Assembly (NCBI RefSeq): GCF_002502735.1
Contig: NZ_DAQC01000008.1
Location: 1 to 64,000 of the forward strand
Reading direction: 5' to 3'
From: Methanoregula sp. UBA64
GTDB taxonomy: Archaea > Halobacteriota > Methanomicrobia > Methanomicrobiales > Methanospirillaceae
DNA: 64,000 nt
Each line of letters opens with the position of its first letter. Position 1 is the first letter of the stretch. This document shows positions 34,469 through 42,865 of the stretch, piece after piece. Under the pieces are notes generated by a model, which did not search any database, was not told the DNA's origin, and saw nothing but the letters and a program-made list of their open reading frames with translations. The translations under genes and the position numbers were made by a program.

Positions 34469-34834
34469 TCACCTCAGGATCCGGACACCGCTACCCTTGG
34501 GGTTGTCCTTTAACAGCTGTTCGATGGTCATGCACTGCCCTTTTGCGTCCGCGATCTTGCTTGTCGCCGATGCAGAAAAGTTCAGCGCGGCAACCTTTAC
34601 GGACTGCTCCAGCATGCCGCTGCCCAGCACCTTGCCCGGGACGATGATCGTCTCGCCGTTCTGGGCGTAGCGGTTGATCTTGGACAGGTTGACCTCGGCG
34701 TAGTTCCGGTTCGGGGTCTCCAGCCTGCCTGCAATTTCGCGCCAGATCTTTGCCTCATTCTCTCTCGACGTGTTCTTCAAGAGTAAGATGAGGTTGGTAA
34801 GACGGGGGTTCGTCTTCTCCACGGTTCTTGTCAT
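34469..34834 (-). CDS. rpl18e: 50S ribosomal protein L18e
   Basis: 121 residues, NPRLTNLILLLKNTSRENEAKIWREIA, VNLSKINRYA and IVPGKVLGSG motifs. Found only in archaea and eukaryotes. Its start overlaps the rpoD stop (ATGA). Confidence 0.97.
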   Translation of the reverse strand: MTRTVEKTNPRLTNLILLLKNTSRENEAKIWREIAGRLETPNRNYAEVNLSKINRYAQNGETIIVPGKVLGSGMLEQSVKVAALNFSASATSKIADAKGQCMTIEQLLKDNPKGSGVRILR

Positions 34835-35664
34835 TTCTTCTCCTCCCCTGAAATTTCGCTTGTCTGTCTCTCCAGCTCATCGGCCTGCTCCTTAACAAAG
34901 GAGAGCGCCTGCACCATGATCTCTTTTACCGGCAGCGAACCGTCGCCTTCGACCACAAAGATATACCGGTCGGGTTCGGCGGTGATCTTGATTGCCGGTT
35001 CTTCACCGATTCCGCTTGCCAGGCAGGCCCGTTCGCAGAGCTTGCACATGGAGCAGTCGGGAAGTTTGCCCTCGATAACGGTAACCTTCTTGCCCTTGAC
35101 TGCAAGGATCGTGCGCGGGCATTCGTCCACGCACATCCCGCACGCATCGCAGGTGTCACTGATCGTAATGATCGGGTGATTCTTGTACCCGCAGACGAGG
35201 GTCGGCTGCCATTTCGCATGCACCGTGCCCTTATTGAGCACGGCACGGGCCTCGATAACCAGTTTCTGTCCCTTCGTGAGTTTCACGATGGGGACGTTGT
35301 CGTACACGGGCGCGGCTTTGGGGTCCTGCGGGATGAGGTCGCTTGACATGACCATTTTCGGACCCTCAACGCTGAGCGTGTAAGTCGACGTGCAGGACGG
35401 GCATCCCGCCCCTCCGCACGAACATGATTCCTGAGTCGAGTAACTGCTGAGATCGGTCTTGATTGGGATGAGCCCGAGCCGGTGCGCCAGCATTTCGTCG
35501 AAGAGTGCGCTCGTGTTATCGTAGATGCGCACGTCCTCGATGGCAAGGGTCGGCACTTCGCCGATCATTGCACGCCGGAACGCATTGGCAAATCCGGGCT
35601 TCGCTCCCGAAAGGGTGAAACGTGCCAGATTGTCGTCCAGACTCGCGAATTCGATCTCCATCAC
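34831..35664 (-). CDS. rpoD: RNA polymerase subunit D (Rpb3) with ferredoxin-like domain
   Basis: 277 residues. The AFRRAMIGEVPTLAIEDVRI start is the Rpb3 dimerisation region. Two 4Fe-4S cysteine motifs are inserted: CDACGMCVDECP (Cys172, 175, 178, 182) and CSMCKLCERAC (Cys204, 207, 210, 214); a separate CSCGGAGCPSC could bind zinc. In Methanosarcina the clusters affect assembly of the D-L heterodimer. The gene overlaps S11 and L18e by four bases each. Confidence 0.95.
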   Translation of the reverse strand: MMEIEFASLDDNLARFTLSGAKPGFANAFRRAMIGEVPTLAIEDVRIYDNTSALFDEMLAHRLGLIPIKTDLSSYSTQESCSCGGAGCPSCTSTYTLSVEGPKMVMSSDLIPQDPKAAPVYDNVPIVKLTKGQKLVIEARAVLNKGTVHAKWQPTLVCGYKNHPIITISDTCDACGMCVDECPRTILAVKGKKVTVIEGKLPDCSMCKLCERACLASGIGEEPAIKITAEPDRYIFVVEGDGSLPVKEIMVQALSFVKEQADELERQTSEISGEEKK

Positions 35665-36059
35665 ACTCTCCTTCCCCGTCTGCCTCCCTTAGGACGGCAT
35701 GAGTCGTGCGGGACGGGCGTGACGTCTTCGATACGGCCGATGCGCATGCCGGCACGGGCAAGCGCACGGATTGCTGCCTGTGCGCCGGGCCCGGGGCTGC
35801 GCTGTTTGCCCTGGCCGGGTGCACGGACTTTCACATGGACGCCGACAATGCCCTTTTCGCGGGCGATTGCGGCAACGTTTGCGGCCATCTGCATGGCTGC
35901 ATACGGGGAACTCTCGTTCCGGTCCTGCTTGACGACCATGCCGCCGCTCGACTTGGTGACGGTTTCCGCGCCCGAGAGATCGGTGACGGTGATGATCGTG
36001 TTGTTAAAGGAGGCGAAGATGTGTGCTACGCCCCACTTTTCCTTCTCGTTTGCCGCCAT
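35661..36059 (-). CDS. rps11: 30S ribosomal protein S11
   Basis: 132 residues. WGVAHIFASFNNTIITVTDLSG, MQAANVAAIAREKGI-like MQMAANVAAIAREKG and DVTPVPHDSCRPKGGRRGRRV at the C-terminus. Standard archaeal S11. Confidence 0.97.
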   Translation of the reverse strand: MAANEKEKWGVAHIFASFNNTIITVTDLSGAETVTKSSGGMVVKQDRNESSPYAAMQMAANVAAIAREKGIVGVHVKVRAPGQGKQRSPGPGAQAAIRALARAGMRIGRIEDVTPVPHDSCRPKGGRRGRRV

Positions 36060-36060
36060 C

Positions 36061-36645
36061 TTAGTTCACCCCTGCGCCGGTTGCCGGGCCTGCTGCCGCT
36101 GCACCTGCGGGTTTGGTGATCCGGACACGTTCTGCGTGGGCACCATCGGTGTACGGCGACTTGCCGTAGTAGGAGATGCCGTTTTCCTCACCGCGCCTTA
36201 CAACGTATCCCGGGACGGTGACACGCTGGCCGTTGATTGCGATGTGGCCGTGGGTAACGAACTGACGTGCCTGTTTCGGCGAGCGGGCGAGGCCTTTCCG
36301 GTAGACCATGGTCTGGAGCCGGCGTTCGAGCTGGGCCTGGACCTTGAGCGCGAGGACGTTATCGATGTCCGCATCTGCACTCAGGAGACCGGCACGCTGC
36401 ATGTGGCTGATGAGCTCGGTCTTCTTTGCCTCGACGCGTTCTTCTGCCGTGCCGTTCGACTTGAGGGCGAGCAGGTCACGGGCGGCCTTGCGGTACTTCC
36501 TCAGGTGGCTCTGTGCCTTCCAGACCTCACGCTTGTTGCGCAGGCCGTACTCGATGACAAGCCGGGTCTCTTCCTCGATCCGGGTCTTCTCCCACGGGCG
36601 CTTGGGCGTCTGGTAGGACTTATGGTTCTTGCCTGGGTATCCCAT
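36061..36645 (-). CDS. rps4: 30S ribosomal protein S4
   Basis: 194 residues. YQTPKRPWEKTRIEEETRL is the archaeal/eukaryal S9e-type start, and ARSPKQARQFVTHGHIAINGQRV is the S4 RNA-binding domain. The C-terminal Ala/Gly tail is Methanomicrobiales-like. Two bases after S13. Confidence 0.97.
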   Translation of the reverse strand: MGYPGKNHKSYQTPKRPWEKTRIEEETRLVIEYGLRNKREVWKAQSHLRKYRKAARDLLALKSNGTAEERVEAKKTELISHMQRAGLLSADADIDNVLALKVQAQLERRLQTMVYRKGLARSPKQARQFVTHGHIAINGQRVTVPGYVVRRGEENGISYYGKSPYTDGAHAERVRITKPAGAAAAGPATGAGVN

Positions 36646-36647
36646 GA

Positions 36648-37115
36648 TTAGTTACCCCCCTGTCCTTCCTTGGTCTTCTTGACACCGACGGTGATGCCGG
36701 TTCTGCCGGTGGACTTGGTGCGCTGCCCGCGGACCTTCTGGCCGGTTTCGTGGCGGATGCCACGGTAGCAGCGGATCTTCCTCATCATGTTGACATCTTC
36801 GTCGCGGGTGAGCGTGACGTCGGTGCCGAAGAGGTGCTTGTCCTCACCGGTGTAGAGATCCTTGGGACGGTTTGCCATCCATGCAGGGATGCTCCCGGCG
36901 TACTTCTCAACTGCGGCGCGGATCCGGTTGACCGACTCCTCATCCATGAGACCGAGCTTTGCGTACCCGTCTACCTGGGCCATCCGGGAGATGACCGTGG
37001 AGGTATGCCTGCCGACACCCTTGATGCCGGTCAGTGCTACCCGCACCGACTTCGTGCCGTCCAGATCGGTGGTACCGACCCGGACAAAATATCTTATTTC
37101 TTCTTCCTGAGCCAT
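36648..37115 (-). CDS. rps13: 30S ribosomal protein S13
   Basis: 155 residues. GIKGVGRHTSTVISRMAQV (H2TH) and CYRGIRHETGQKVRGQRTKSTGR at the C-terminus. First protein of the long minus-strand cluster; tRNA-Ser precedes it by 35 bases. Confidence 0.97.
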   Translation of the reverse strand: MAQEEEIRYFVRVGTTDLDGTKSVRVALTGIKGVGRHTSTVISRMAQVDGYAKLGLMDEESVNRIRAAVEKYAGSIPAWMANRPKDLYTGEDKHLFGTDVTLTRDEDVNMMRKIRCYRGIRHETGQKVRGQRTKSTGRTGITVGVKKTKEGQGGN

Positions 37116-37150
37116 CCAATCCCCTCGATTTTGAGATTTTCTCTATGAAG

Positions 37151-37235
37151 CGCTGAGGGAGGGATTTGAACCCTCGAGTCCTTTTGGGACACAGGTTTAG
37201 CAAACCTGCGCCATACCAGGCTTGGCTACCTCAAC
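37151..37235 (-). tRNA. tRNA-Ser (anticodon GCT)
   Basis: 85 bases with the long variable arm of tRNA-Ser (GTCCCAAAAGGAC). Acceptor GTTGAGG/CCTCAGC with discriminator G, anticodon stem CAGGT/ACCTG with loop TTGCTAA (GCT), T-arm GAGGG/CCCTC with TTCAAAT. No intron and no encoded CCA. An AT-rich island starts at its 5' side. Confidence 0.95.
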
Positions 37236-37264
37236 AGAGCAATCTCGCATCTTCTCAGACACTC

Positions 37265-37347
37265 GCAATGGTTATTCCATTGCTCCATGAATGGTGCTTC
37301 ATAATATGGTAGGGTTAGGGTAATAAGTGTTGTGGGGGAATTCCCCC
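37265..37347. other. Two palindromes upstream of tRNA-Ser
   Basis: GCAATGG/CCATTGC (37265-37271/37277-37283) and the perfect 14-base palindrome GGGGGAATTCCCCC (37334-37347) lie in the gap between tRNA-Ser and the AT-rich gene. The second could end transcription of that gene, which stops at 37406. Confidence 0.4.
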
Positions 37348-37405
37348 CATCTGGTCAAAACTCCATTATTCAACAGGATATGTGATCTTCATAGAGGATA
37401 TGACG

Positions 37406-38233
37406 TTAAGTACCCTCCACAGATTCGTTTTGTTTACTTAGGGAGAGAACAAGGGTCGATAAATCATTTTCTTCGATTTCATCAAGATTCATGAGATTGT
37501 AAAGTAAGCTCCCCACATCTTTAAGATCCAATTGTTGAGGCGTAGAGTTCCCAGCAATCCCTCCTCCCATCATATACTCATTTGTAGAATAGACAACATT
37601 CAACAATTTTAGCTCCTCAATTTCTCGAATGATGCTCTTTTCATTCCTATTTAGTGCGGCATCCCATTTTTTAAAATCCGAACTAAGAGTGTATTTGGAT
37701 TTCTTGTTAATAACAGCCAAAATACACATCTGTCTATAAGTAAGACGTCCCGCTATTCGCAATAGAAAGTTCGCTTGATACCGGTCAACTTCCGAGTCAA
37801 ATGCAATATTTCCTATGAAATTCCCATAATATCTTAGTTTTTTTTCTTCATGCTCATTTTTTGCGGCAAGTAATGTTCCCTCAAGTATTTCATCTGCGGA
37901 AGAACGATCATTAATTGAATCCGAAATGAAAAACCCATCAGATCGAAGAGACATTTCTTTTTCATTATTGATTTTTATTCTTAACAGTGCAAAGCCTGCT
38001 ACCGCTCCAATTTTAGCACTCTCACGTCGACTTATGTATTTTTCATCAATCTCCTTACCAGCCCGAGTGAAAAGATCTGTAATTGATTTCCCACCCGCAG
38101 CACCTATCATCGCACCCGGAGGGCCCATAATAAAATTACCAAGAATCGAGGCCACAGCAGCCCCTGCCGCCTCACCCATATATGGTAGGCCGGGGTCGAC
38201 TAATCTGCGAATTACTGCCCCAGTCTTCTTCAT
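37406..38233 (-). CDS. Unknown protein with glycine-zipper membrane segment (AT-rich island)
   Basis: 275 residues from ATG 38233. An N-terminal Gly/Ala-rich hydrophobic stretch (AAGAAVASILGNFIMGPPGA..., about 22-50) looks like a glycine-zipper membrane insertion, followed by a helical basic/acidic body and, near 165-215, a possible winged-helix region (RLTYRQMCILAVINKK). Base composition (many AT-ending codons) is clearly different from all surrounding genes, a sign of recent transfer. No family recognised. Stand-alone membrane-active proteins of this kind occur in defence islands, but nothing here proves that. Confidence 0.6.
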   Translation of the reverse strand: MKKTGAVIRRLVDPGLPYMGEAAGAAVASILGNFIMGPPGAMIGAAGGKSITDLFTRAGKEIDEKYISRRESAKIGAVAGFALLRIKINNEKEMSLRSDGFFISDSINDRSSADEILEGTLLAAKNEHEEKKLRYYGNFIGNIAFDSEVDRYQANFLLRIAGRLTYRQMCILAVINKKSKYTLSSDFKKWDAALNRNEKSIIREIEELKLLNVVYSTNEYMMGGGIAGNSTPQQLDLKDVGSLLYNLMNLDEIEENDLSTLVLSLSKQNESVEGT

Positions 38234-38327
38234 CAAAGTATACTATCCCTGAAGAGATGATAGGTTTTTCCGATTCCCTCTGTTTATGCAGGAATGGGAT
38301 ACTATCCAAACCCTCATATTCCCGCAC

Positions 38328-38343
38328 GTAAGATTAATCTTAC
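38328..38343. promoter_or_regulatory. Perfect 16-base palindrome, probable toxin-antitoxin operator
   Basis: GTAAGATTAATCTTAC is perfectly symmetric and ends nine bases before the AbrB-type antitoxin start. Autorepression by the antitoxin or the complex is the usual arrangement. Confidence 0.6.
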
Positions 38344-38352
38344 TGATTGCCC

Positions 38353-38619
38353 ATGGATGTCGCTATCACCCGCATGAGTTCGAAAGGCCAGATCGTCATT
38401 CCCGCATCGATGAGGGAGAATATTCCCGAAGGAGAAAAACTTCTCATCATCAGGGACGGCGAGCGGTATATCCTCAAGCCGCTTGCCGAGCTCGAACCGG
38501 CCCTCAAAGAAGACCTCCTGTTTGCCGAGGAAACCGAGCAGGCATTCGAGGAATACCGGAAAGGTGCGTTTACCAAAAAGGCCGCATCAGAATTCCGTGA
38601 TGAGCTTGCCGCATGGTAA
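38353..38619 (+). CDS. AbrB/SpoVT-family antitoxin
   Basis: 88 residues from ATG 38353. MSSKGQIVIPASMRENI is the swapped-hairpin AbrB DNA-binding motif; the acidic C-terminal half (LFAEETEQAFEEYRKGAF) should bind the toxin. Its stop overlaps the toxin start by seven bases (GCATGGTAA). Confidence 0.85.
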   Translation: MDVAITRMSSKGQIVIPASMRENIPEGEKLLIIRDGERYILKPLAELEPALKEDLLFAEETEQAFEEYRKGAFTKKAASEFRDELAAW

Positions 38620-38861
38620 CGGTAGCTTACCACCCCCGGTTTGAGAAAACGATCCGTAAGATCCGGGATTCCCAGCTCAAAGAGCGGGTAAAGCACCAGA
38701 TCATCAGGATCATTGAGGATCCCGATACCGGAAAACCGATGCGGTATGCCCGCAGGGATACCCGCGAGGTATATATCCCGCCATTCCGGTTATCCTATTT
38801 TTACGATAAAAAACAGGATACGATTGTCTTTCTTGCACTTTACCACAAAGACGAACAATAA
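38613..38861 (+). CDS. RelE/ParE-type toxin
   Basis: 82 residues, basic. HPRFEKTIRKIRDSQLKERVKHQI then PMRYARRDTREVYIPPFRLSYFYDKK and IVFLALYHKDEQ follow the RelE fold, with the Arg residues and terminal His/Lys seen in ribosome-dependent mRNA interferases. Partner of the overlapping AbrB-type antitoxin; the combination AbrB plus RelE is common in archaea. Confidence 0.85.
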   Translation: MVTVAYHPRFEKTIRKIRDSQLKERVKHQIIRIIEDPDTGKPMRYARRDTREVYIPPFRLSYFYDKKQDTIVFLALYHKDEQ

Positions 38862-38942
38862 TCCCGGATCCCTGACACCTGAAAACAGAGTTCTATTCTA
38901 AAACCGGGCCGGTAACACTCCCGGCTTTCCTGTAAAAAAGGG

Positions 38943-39533
38943 TTACGGCGTTCCCGCCTTCTGCTCTTCTGCCTGTGCTGCTTCCATTGCACGCTTCCGT
39001 GCATACTCAGGGTACCAGATAGTAAACGCGAGCGCGATGACCATGAACGCCCAGGTAATATTAGAGTACCCTGAGTTCTGGAAGGATTTGTTGTAGAACG
39101 CTACAATATCGATGAAGAGATCGATGACAAACGCCAGCCCCCACACCGCGGCGATCACGTAGTTTGCCCGGATAAAGGCCGGGCGTTTGGTCCGGGCCGG
39201 GTCGATGCCCTCGCATGCATAGGGAAGCGTGAACGGTTTGCGGATAAGGATCGATCCCCAGCAGAACACGGAGAGCACCGCCATCGAGAAGATCCCCAGG
39301 TATGCGACCAAGAAGTACTGTTTGAAGCCGAGGATCGCAACGATCATGAGGGTAAAGTACACAAGGGTGACCCAGCTCATCGGGTTCATCCTCCGCAGGT
39401 CGTGGAAGCTGGTCACGACAGTAAGGACAAGGGCAAGGAGGAGTGCGAACGTGAGGCTCTGGATCGTGGATCCGGCCAGCAGGCCAAAGACAATCCACGG
39501 CGAGAAGGAGATTATCAGGCGTAATGCGTTCAT
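38943..39533 (-). CDS. Uncharacterised six-helix membrane protein
   Basis: 196 residues with about six hydrophobic segments (5-22, 25-42, 55-72, 74-92, 122-142, 155-175) and a charged C-terminal tail rich in Ala, Glu and Lys. The loop ILIRKPFTLPYACEG resembles a motif of integral membrane proteins seen in methanogens. No function recognised. GC content is back to genome normal. Confidence 0.65.
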   Translation of the reverse strand: MNALRLIISFSPWIVFGLLAGSTIQSLTFALLLALVLTVVTSFHDLRRMNPMSWVTLVYFTLMIVAILGFKQYFLVAYLGIFSMAVLSVFCWGSILIRKPFTLPYACEGIDPARTKRPAFIRANYVIAAVWGLAFVIDLFIDIVAFYNKSFQNSGYSNITWAFMVIALAFTIWYPEYARKRAMEAAQAEEQKAGTP

Positions 39534-39916
39534 GTACTGCCAGTACTATGCGGCGGTTATTGCCTTCAAGGCTTCTCTTTGGGGAAGGGATCCGGCCCCG
39601 GACTTTTTTGTACCTCAATGATCCCCACCCCTTCCTTACCCATATTCATGAGAGAGATTGCCGGCCAAAAGTCAGTTTGTACCCAAACGATCCCCCCCTC
39701 ACCCGCCCGATCCCGGCACCGGATCGCATCCGCGTATATGAGGGTAATACACCCGGTTTTACCGGAAAGACCCTGCATGCAGATGCGGGGGGTCATGCAG
39801 GTACATTTTTGTTTGCCGGGCGATCCCCCGCGGACCGGGCAGGGTACAAGGATCAGATCCTATAGTACCCGGCAGATCGGATCGCACCGGGCCAAAAAAA
39901 AGAGGTATCTTAGTAC
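39534..39916. repeat. Gene-free stretch with half-repeats of the GGGGGGTCAY family
   Basis: No gene is supported. Two direct copies of TTTGTACCYMAAYGATCCCC occur (about 39609-39629 and 39681-39697; differing at several positions), and a hairpin CCTGCATG/CATGCAGG (39772-39779/39794-39801) overlaps GGGGGGTCATGC, which pairs loosely with GATCCCCC at 39821-39830. These resemble the units at 12943-13230. A T-poor A8 run at 39894-39901 lies just beyond the CBS gene stop and reads as a U-run on the minus strand. Confidence 0.45.
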
Positions 39917-40693
39917 TTACAGCGCATGGACCAGCGACCGCCGGGTTACGAGGCCGGCCAGCTTGCCCTTCTCGGTGATCGGCACCGTGCTGATGTTCTT
40001 TTTGACCATCAGATCGATCACGCTCGCGTACTCCGCGCCAAGCTCCACCGAGAGGAGCGGCGAGCTCATAATGTCCTTGACAAGCAGGTTCCGGATCTGG
40101 TGATCCTGGTGCTGGTCTTTGACTGCCTCCCGGAACTTCCGCATCGAGACTGCCACATCCGTCTCGGTCACGATCCCCACCGGCTTACTGTTCTCGGTCA
40201 CCACGAACCGGGAGATGGTATCGTCGAGCATCCGGCGCCGGAGGTGGACCACGCGCTCGTCAGCCTCGATCGTCACCGCCTTCTCCATTGCTTCTTTTAC
40301 CGAGCCGGTGTGCGGGTACTTCTTTAACAGGTCGATTGCCGTCACCTGCCCGAGCAGCTTGTGGTCGCTGTCGTACACGACCACCAGTTTGTAGCGCTGG
40401 AGCAGGGGGATGAGCACGTCGACGCTCTCGTCGGGATAAACGCTCGTGAAGTCCTCCTCGACCACGCTTGCCACGTGGATGGCAGTCGGGGCGATGGCGG
40501 TATTCTGTTTGCTTCCGAGCTTCTCTGCTATGGCCTGCCGTGAGACCGTCCCGACAACGGACGTATTGTTGAGCGCGATCAGCGGATCGATCCCCTGATC
40601 GAGCATCTTGTCGAGCGCTTCGGTGATCTTTGCCGATTTGGATATGGTCGTTGGTTTTGCCATGATATCTTTAACAAACAGTTCCTTTGTCAT
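39917..40693 (-). CDS. Protein with four CBS domains
   Basis: 258 residues made only of four CBS domains (about 5-60, 70-125, 135-185, 195-250), each opening with a VKDIM/VKEAM-like helix and closing with GTVSRQ, GQVTAIDLL, GIVTETDV or GLVTRRSL. CBS pairs bind adenosine nucleotides, SAM or metal ions. It is followed at a distance of about 400 bases upstream by three more CBS genes on the same strand. Confidence 0.9.
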   Translation of the reverse strand: MTKELFVKDIMAKPTTISKSAKITEALDKMLDQGIDPLIALNNTSVVGTVSRQAIAEKLGSKQNTAIAPTAIHVASVVEEDFTSVYPDESVDVLIPLLQRYKLVVVYDSDHKLLGQVTAIDLLKKYPHTGSVKEAMEKAVTIEADERVVHLRRRMLDDTISRFVVTENSKPVGIVTETDVAVSMRKFREAVKDQHQDHQIRNLLVKDIMSSPLLSVELGAEYASVIDLMVKKNISTVPITEKGKLAGLVTRRSLVHAL

Positions 40694-41088
40694 TTCGCCA
40701 CTTCCTTTTCGATATCGTCACGTTTTCTTTATCCCCGCCGGGCGGCCGTTCGTTTTGACCGCCGGGGTGCTGACCTGTTCTTGCGGTACCTGTCCTGTCC
40801 GACAGGAGACCGGGGATCCCCCGGCCCCGTCGCGATCGCGGGGCCCGTTCTCACGTTCCCGTCAGTTACCGGGACATTACAGAGGGAAACCCCCGCACAT
40901 CCTGTTCCGGAATTATCGTTTGTATCATGAAATATGGCCTTTCTGGTTACCTCCGGCCATCACCTGGTTCTCCCCCGGGACGTTGTTCGCGGCTGACGAT
41001 CCTTCGTATCCTCCGTCACGTTCCCGGCCGTGCCGTCTCTGGCCCGGTACCGGGGGCGGACTTCATCAGATGCCCGTATGCGCCGACC
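40694..41088. other. Gene-free stretch between CBS genes with overlapping hairpins
   Basis: No gene seen. CCGGGG/CCCCGG (40810-40815/40819-40824) and GGCCCCG/CGGGGCC (40823-40829/40839-40845) share two bases, so only one can form at a time. They lie about 120 bases before the first CBS gene (start 40693), whose own GGATAAAG at about 40722-40729 may be its TATA box; in that case the hairpins are not in its leader. Confidence 0.35.
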
Positions 41089-42030
41089 TCACTCTTCGGA
41101 GAACGCCCGCACGAGATCGAATTCCGTTACAAGGCCCACGAGCCGGGCGTTCTCGATAACGGGAAGCGCCCCGATATTTCGCTCCAGCATCTCCCGGGCG
41201 GCCTCGTTTACCGGTGTGCCCGGGGTCGTGGTCACAAGGCTGCCCGCCATGAGGGTCCGCACCGGGAGGTTCATCACTTCCGCGATGTTGCCGGTCGTGA
41301 GCCGGCCAAAGACCTCCCTGCTCCCGAGGTACCGCATGATGTCGGTCGCGGTCACGATCCCGAAGAGCACGTCGTCGCTGACCACGGGGAGCCGGCGGAA
41401 GCGGTACTTCGTCATGTCCTTTGTGGCAGTCCCGATCGGGCTGTCGGGGGCTATCACCCGCAGGGAGGACGTCATTACGTCCTCGACCGCAAGCGGGCTG
41501 TGCTCCGCGGCAAGCATCCGGAGCACGTCGCGTTCGGTGATGATCCCCAACAGGACACCGTCAGCGTCAACGATCGGGAGCCCGCCGATCTTCTTTCCCA
41601 CGATAAGGGAAAGGGCATCGATCACCCGTGCATCCTTCTGCAGCGTCTCGGGCCGGGGCGTCATGATCGTGCGGACGCTCTCGTTGACCGCCGCCAGCAG
41701 GTTGCCGTGGTGCCGGACGCGGACAAGCTTGTACTTGTCGCCCCCGCCCATGAGGTTGATCACGTCGCCCGAGGTTACGATCCCCCGGATCTTCTTTGTG
41801 CCGGCATCGGTGACCGGGAGACGGCGAAAGCCGCACTCCGTCATCGCTGCCACGGCGCTGATGATACTCTGCGTGGGAGGCACGGAGACAACGTCGCGGG
41901 TAGCGATCGCCATCACCTCGCCTTCCTGCTGTACGATATGGGACTTGAACTCGACCGGCCCCCGGTCGAGTTTGCCCCGCATCTTAAGGAGCCGGTCACC
42001 GGGGCCGGTGGCCCGCTCGTTGCGGTTCAT
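41089..42030 (-). CDS. Protein with four CBS domains (longer)
   Basis: 313 residues from ATG 42030. After ~30 basic residues (MRGKLDRGPVEF) come four CBS domains: near 45-105, 128-180, 186-238 and 250-305, with GIVTSGDV, GIITERDVL, GIVTATDIM and GLVTEFDLV closing motifs. Domain pairs form Bateman modules. No effector domain is attached, so a regulatory role through partner proteins is inferred. Confidence 0.9.
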   Translation of the reverse strand: MNRNERATGPGDRLLKMRGKLDRGPVEFKSHIVQQEGEVMAIATRDVVSVPPTQSIISAVAAMTECGFRRLPVTDAGTKKIRGIVTSGDVINLMGGGDKYKLVRVRHHGNLLAAVNESVRTIMTPRPETLQKDARVIDALSLIVGKKIGGLPIVDADGVLLGIITERDVLRMLAAEHSPLAVEDVMTSSLRVIAPDSPIGTATKDMTKYRFRRLPVVSDDVLFGIVTATDIMRYLGSREVFGRLTTGNIAEVMNLPVRTLMAGSLVTTTPGTPVNEAAREMLERNIGALPVIENARLVGLVTEFDLVRAFSEE

Positions 42031-42115
42031 GAATGACTGCCTCCGATTGTTATAACGGGACACGACCGTTCCGGTCCTGCCCCGGCAGGGTATTTCCCGG
42101 ACAATTCCGGATAGC

Positions 42116-42865
42116 TTACGCGAGTCCGGCAAGGACATCGTGCCGGTCGAGGATCCCGACAAGGGTATCCCCGTCAAGGACCGGCAGCCGGCTCACATCG
42201 TTATCCACCATGAGCCGGGCCGCATCGGCAAGCGGGCGTCCGCACGAGACCGTGATGACCTCCCGGGTCATCACGTCCCCGACTGTCTTTGTACTGCTTC
42301 CGGCAATCGCCAATCTCATCGCGCCGGACCGGATCAGGTCGCGGCGGGAGATGAGGCCCGCGAGCTTTTTCTTCTTTACCACGGGGAACGCACAGTACCC
42401 GCTCCCGGCAATCTGCCCGTACACCTGGGGAAGCGTATCCTCCGGGCTGACGGTCGTTACCTTTTTTGTCATCCGGGCCGACACGCTGCCGGCAAGCTCG
42501 TTTCTCGATATGATGACCGGGAAGAGGTCGGCAAGGAGCACCCCGCCGAGGATGTGCCGGTTGCAGTCGGTGATGGCTGCGCTGTCGGTACGGTACTCCC
42601 GCATGGCCCTTGCCACATCTTCAACGGAAGTCTCCGGACCGGCGCATGCTGCATCCTTGAGGTACCCCTCGACCGTAACGTTCGATTTCGTTGCCGTCAC
42701 TTTGAGGGCATCGGTGATATCGATATACCCGAGCAGGTCCTTTTTTGCGCCGGTCACGTATATCTCGCGGAACCGGTCGTCACGGAGAATCTGCCGCGCC
42801 TTGGTTATCCCGTCATGGTAATCGAGCACCGGAATCTCAAGCATGAAATCCCGTGCCGTCCTCAT
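42116..42865 (-). CDS. Protein with four CBS domains (divergent)
   Basis: 249 residues. Four CBS units with ARDFML, VEGYL, VSARM and VGDVM starts; the first two are more diverged. The 3' neighbour begins after ~85 bases; the upstream CBS gene (42862) overlaps by four bases (ATGA), showing co-translation. Confidence 0.88.
   Translation of the reverse strand: MRTARDFMLEIPVLDYHDGITKARQILRDDRFREIYVTGAKKDLLGYIDITDALKVTATKSNVTVEGYLKDAACAGPETSVEDVARAMREYRTDSAAITDCNRHILGGVLLADLFPVIISRNELAGSVSARMTKKVTTVSPEDTLPQVYGQIAGSGYCAFPVVKKKKLAGLISRRDLIRSGAMRLAIAGSSTKTVGDVMTREVITVSCGRPLADAARLMVDNDVSRLPVLDGDTLVGILDRHDVLAGLA

Noticed and set aside
37151..38942. Integrated virus or plasmid at tRNA-Ser
   Set aside because: No integrase, no direct repeat of the tRNA 3' end, and the foreign genes lie on the 5' side of the tRNA.
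40810..40845. Attenuator made of two exclusive hairpins
   Set aside because: They overlap by two bases but lie upstream of the likely TATA box of the CBS gene, and no leader peptide is evident.
42116..42865. IMP dehydrogenase or other CBS-containing enzyme
   Set aside because: No catalytic barrel or other domain is attached; the proteins are CBS only.
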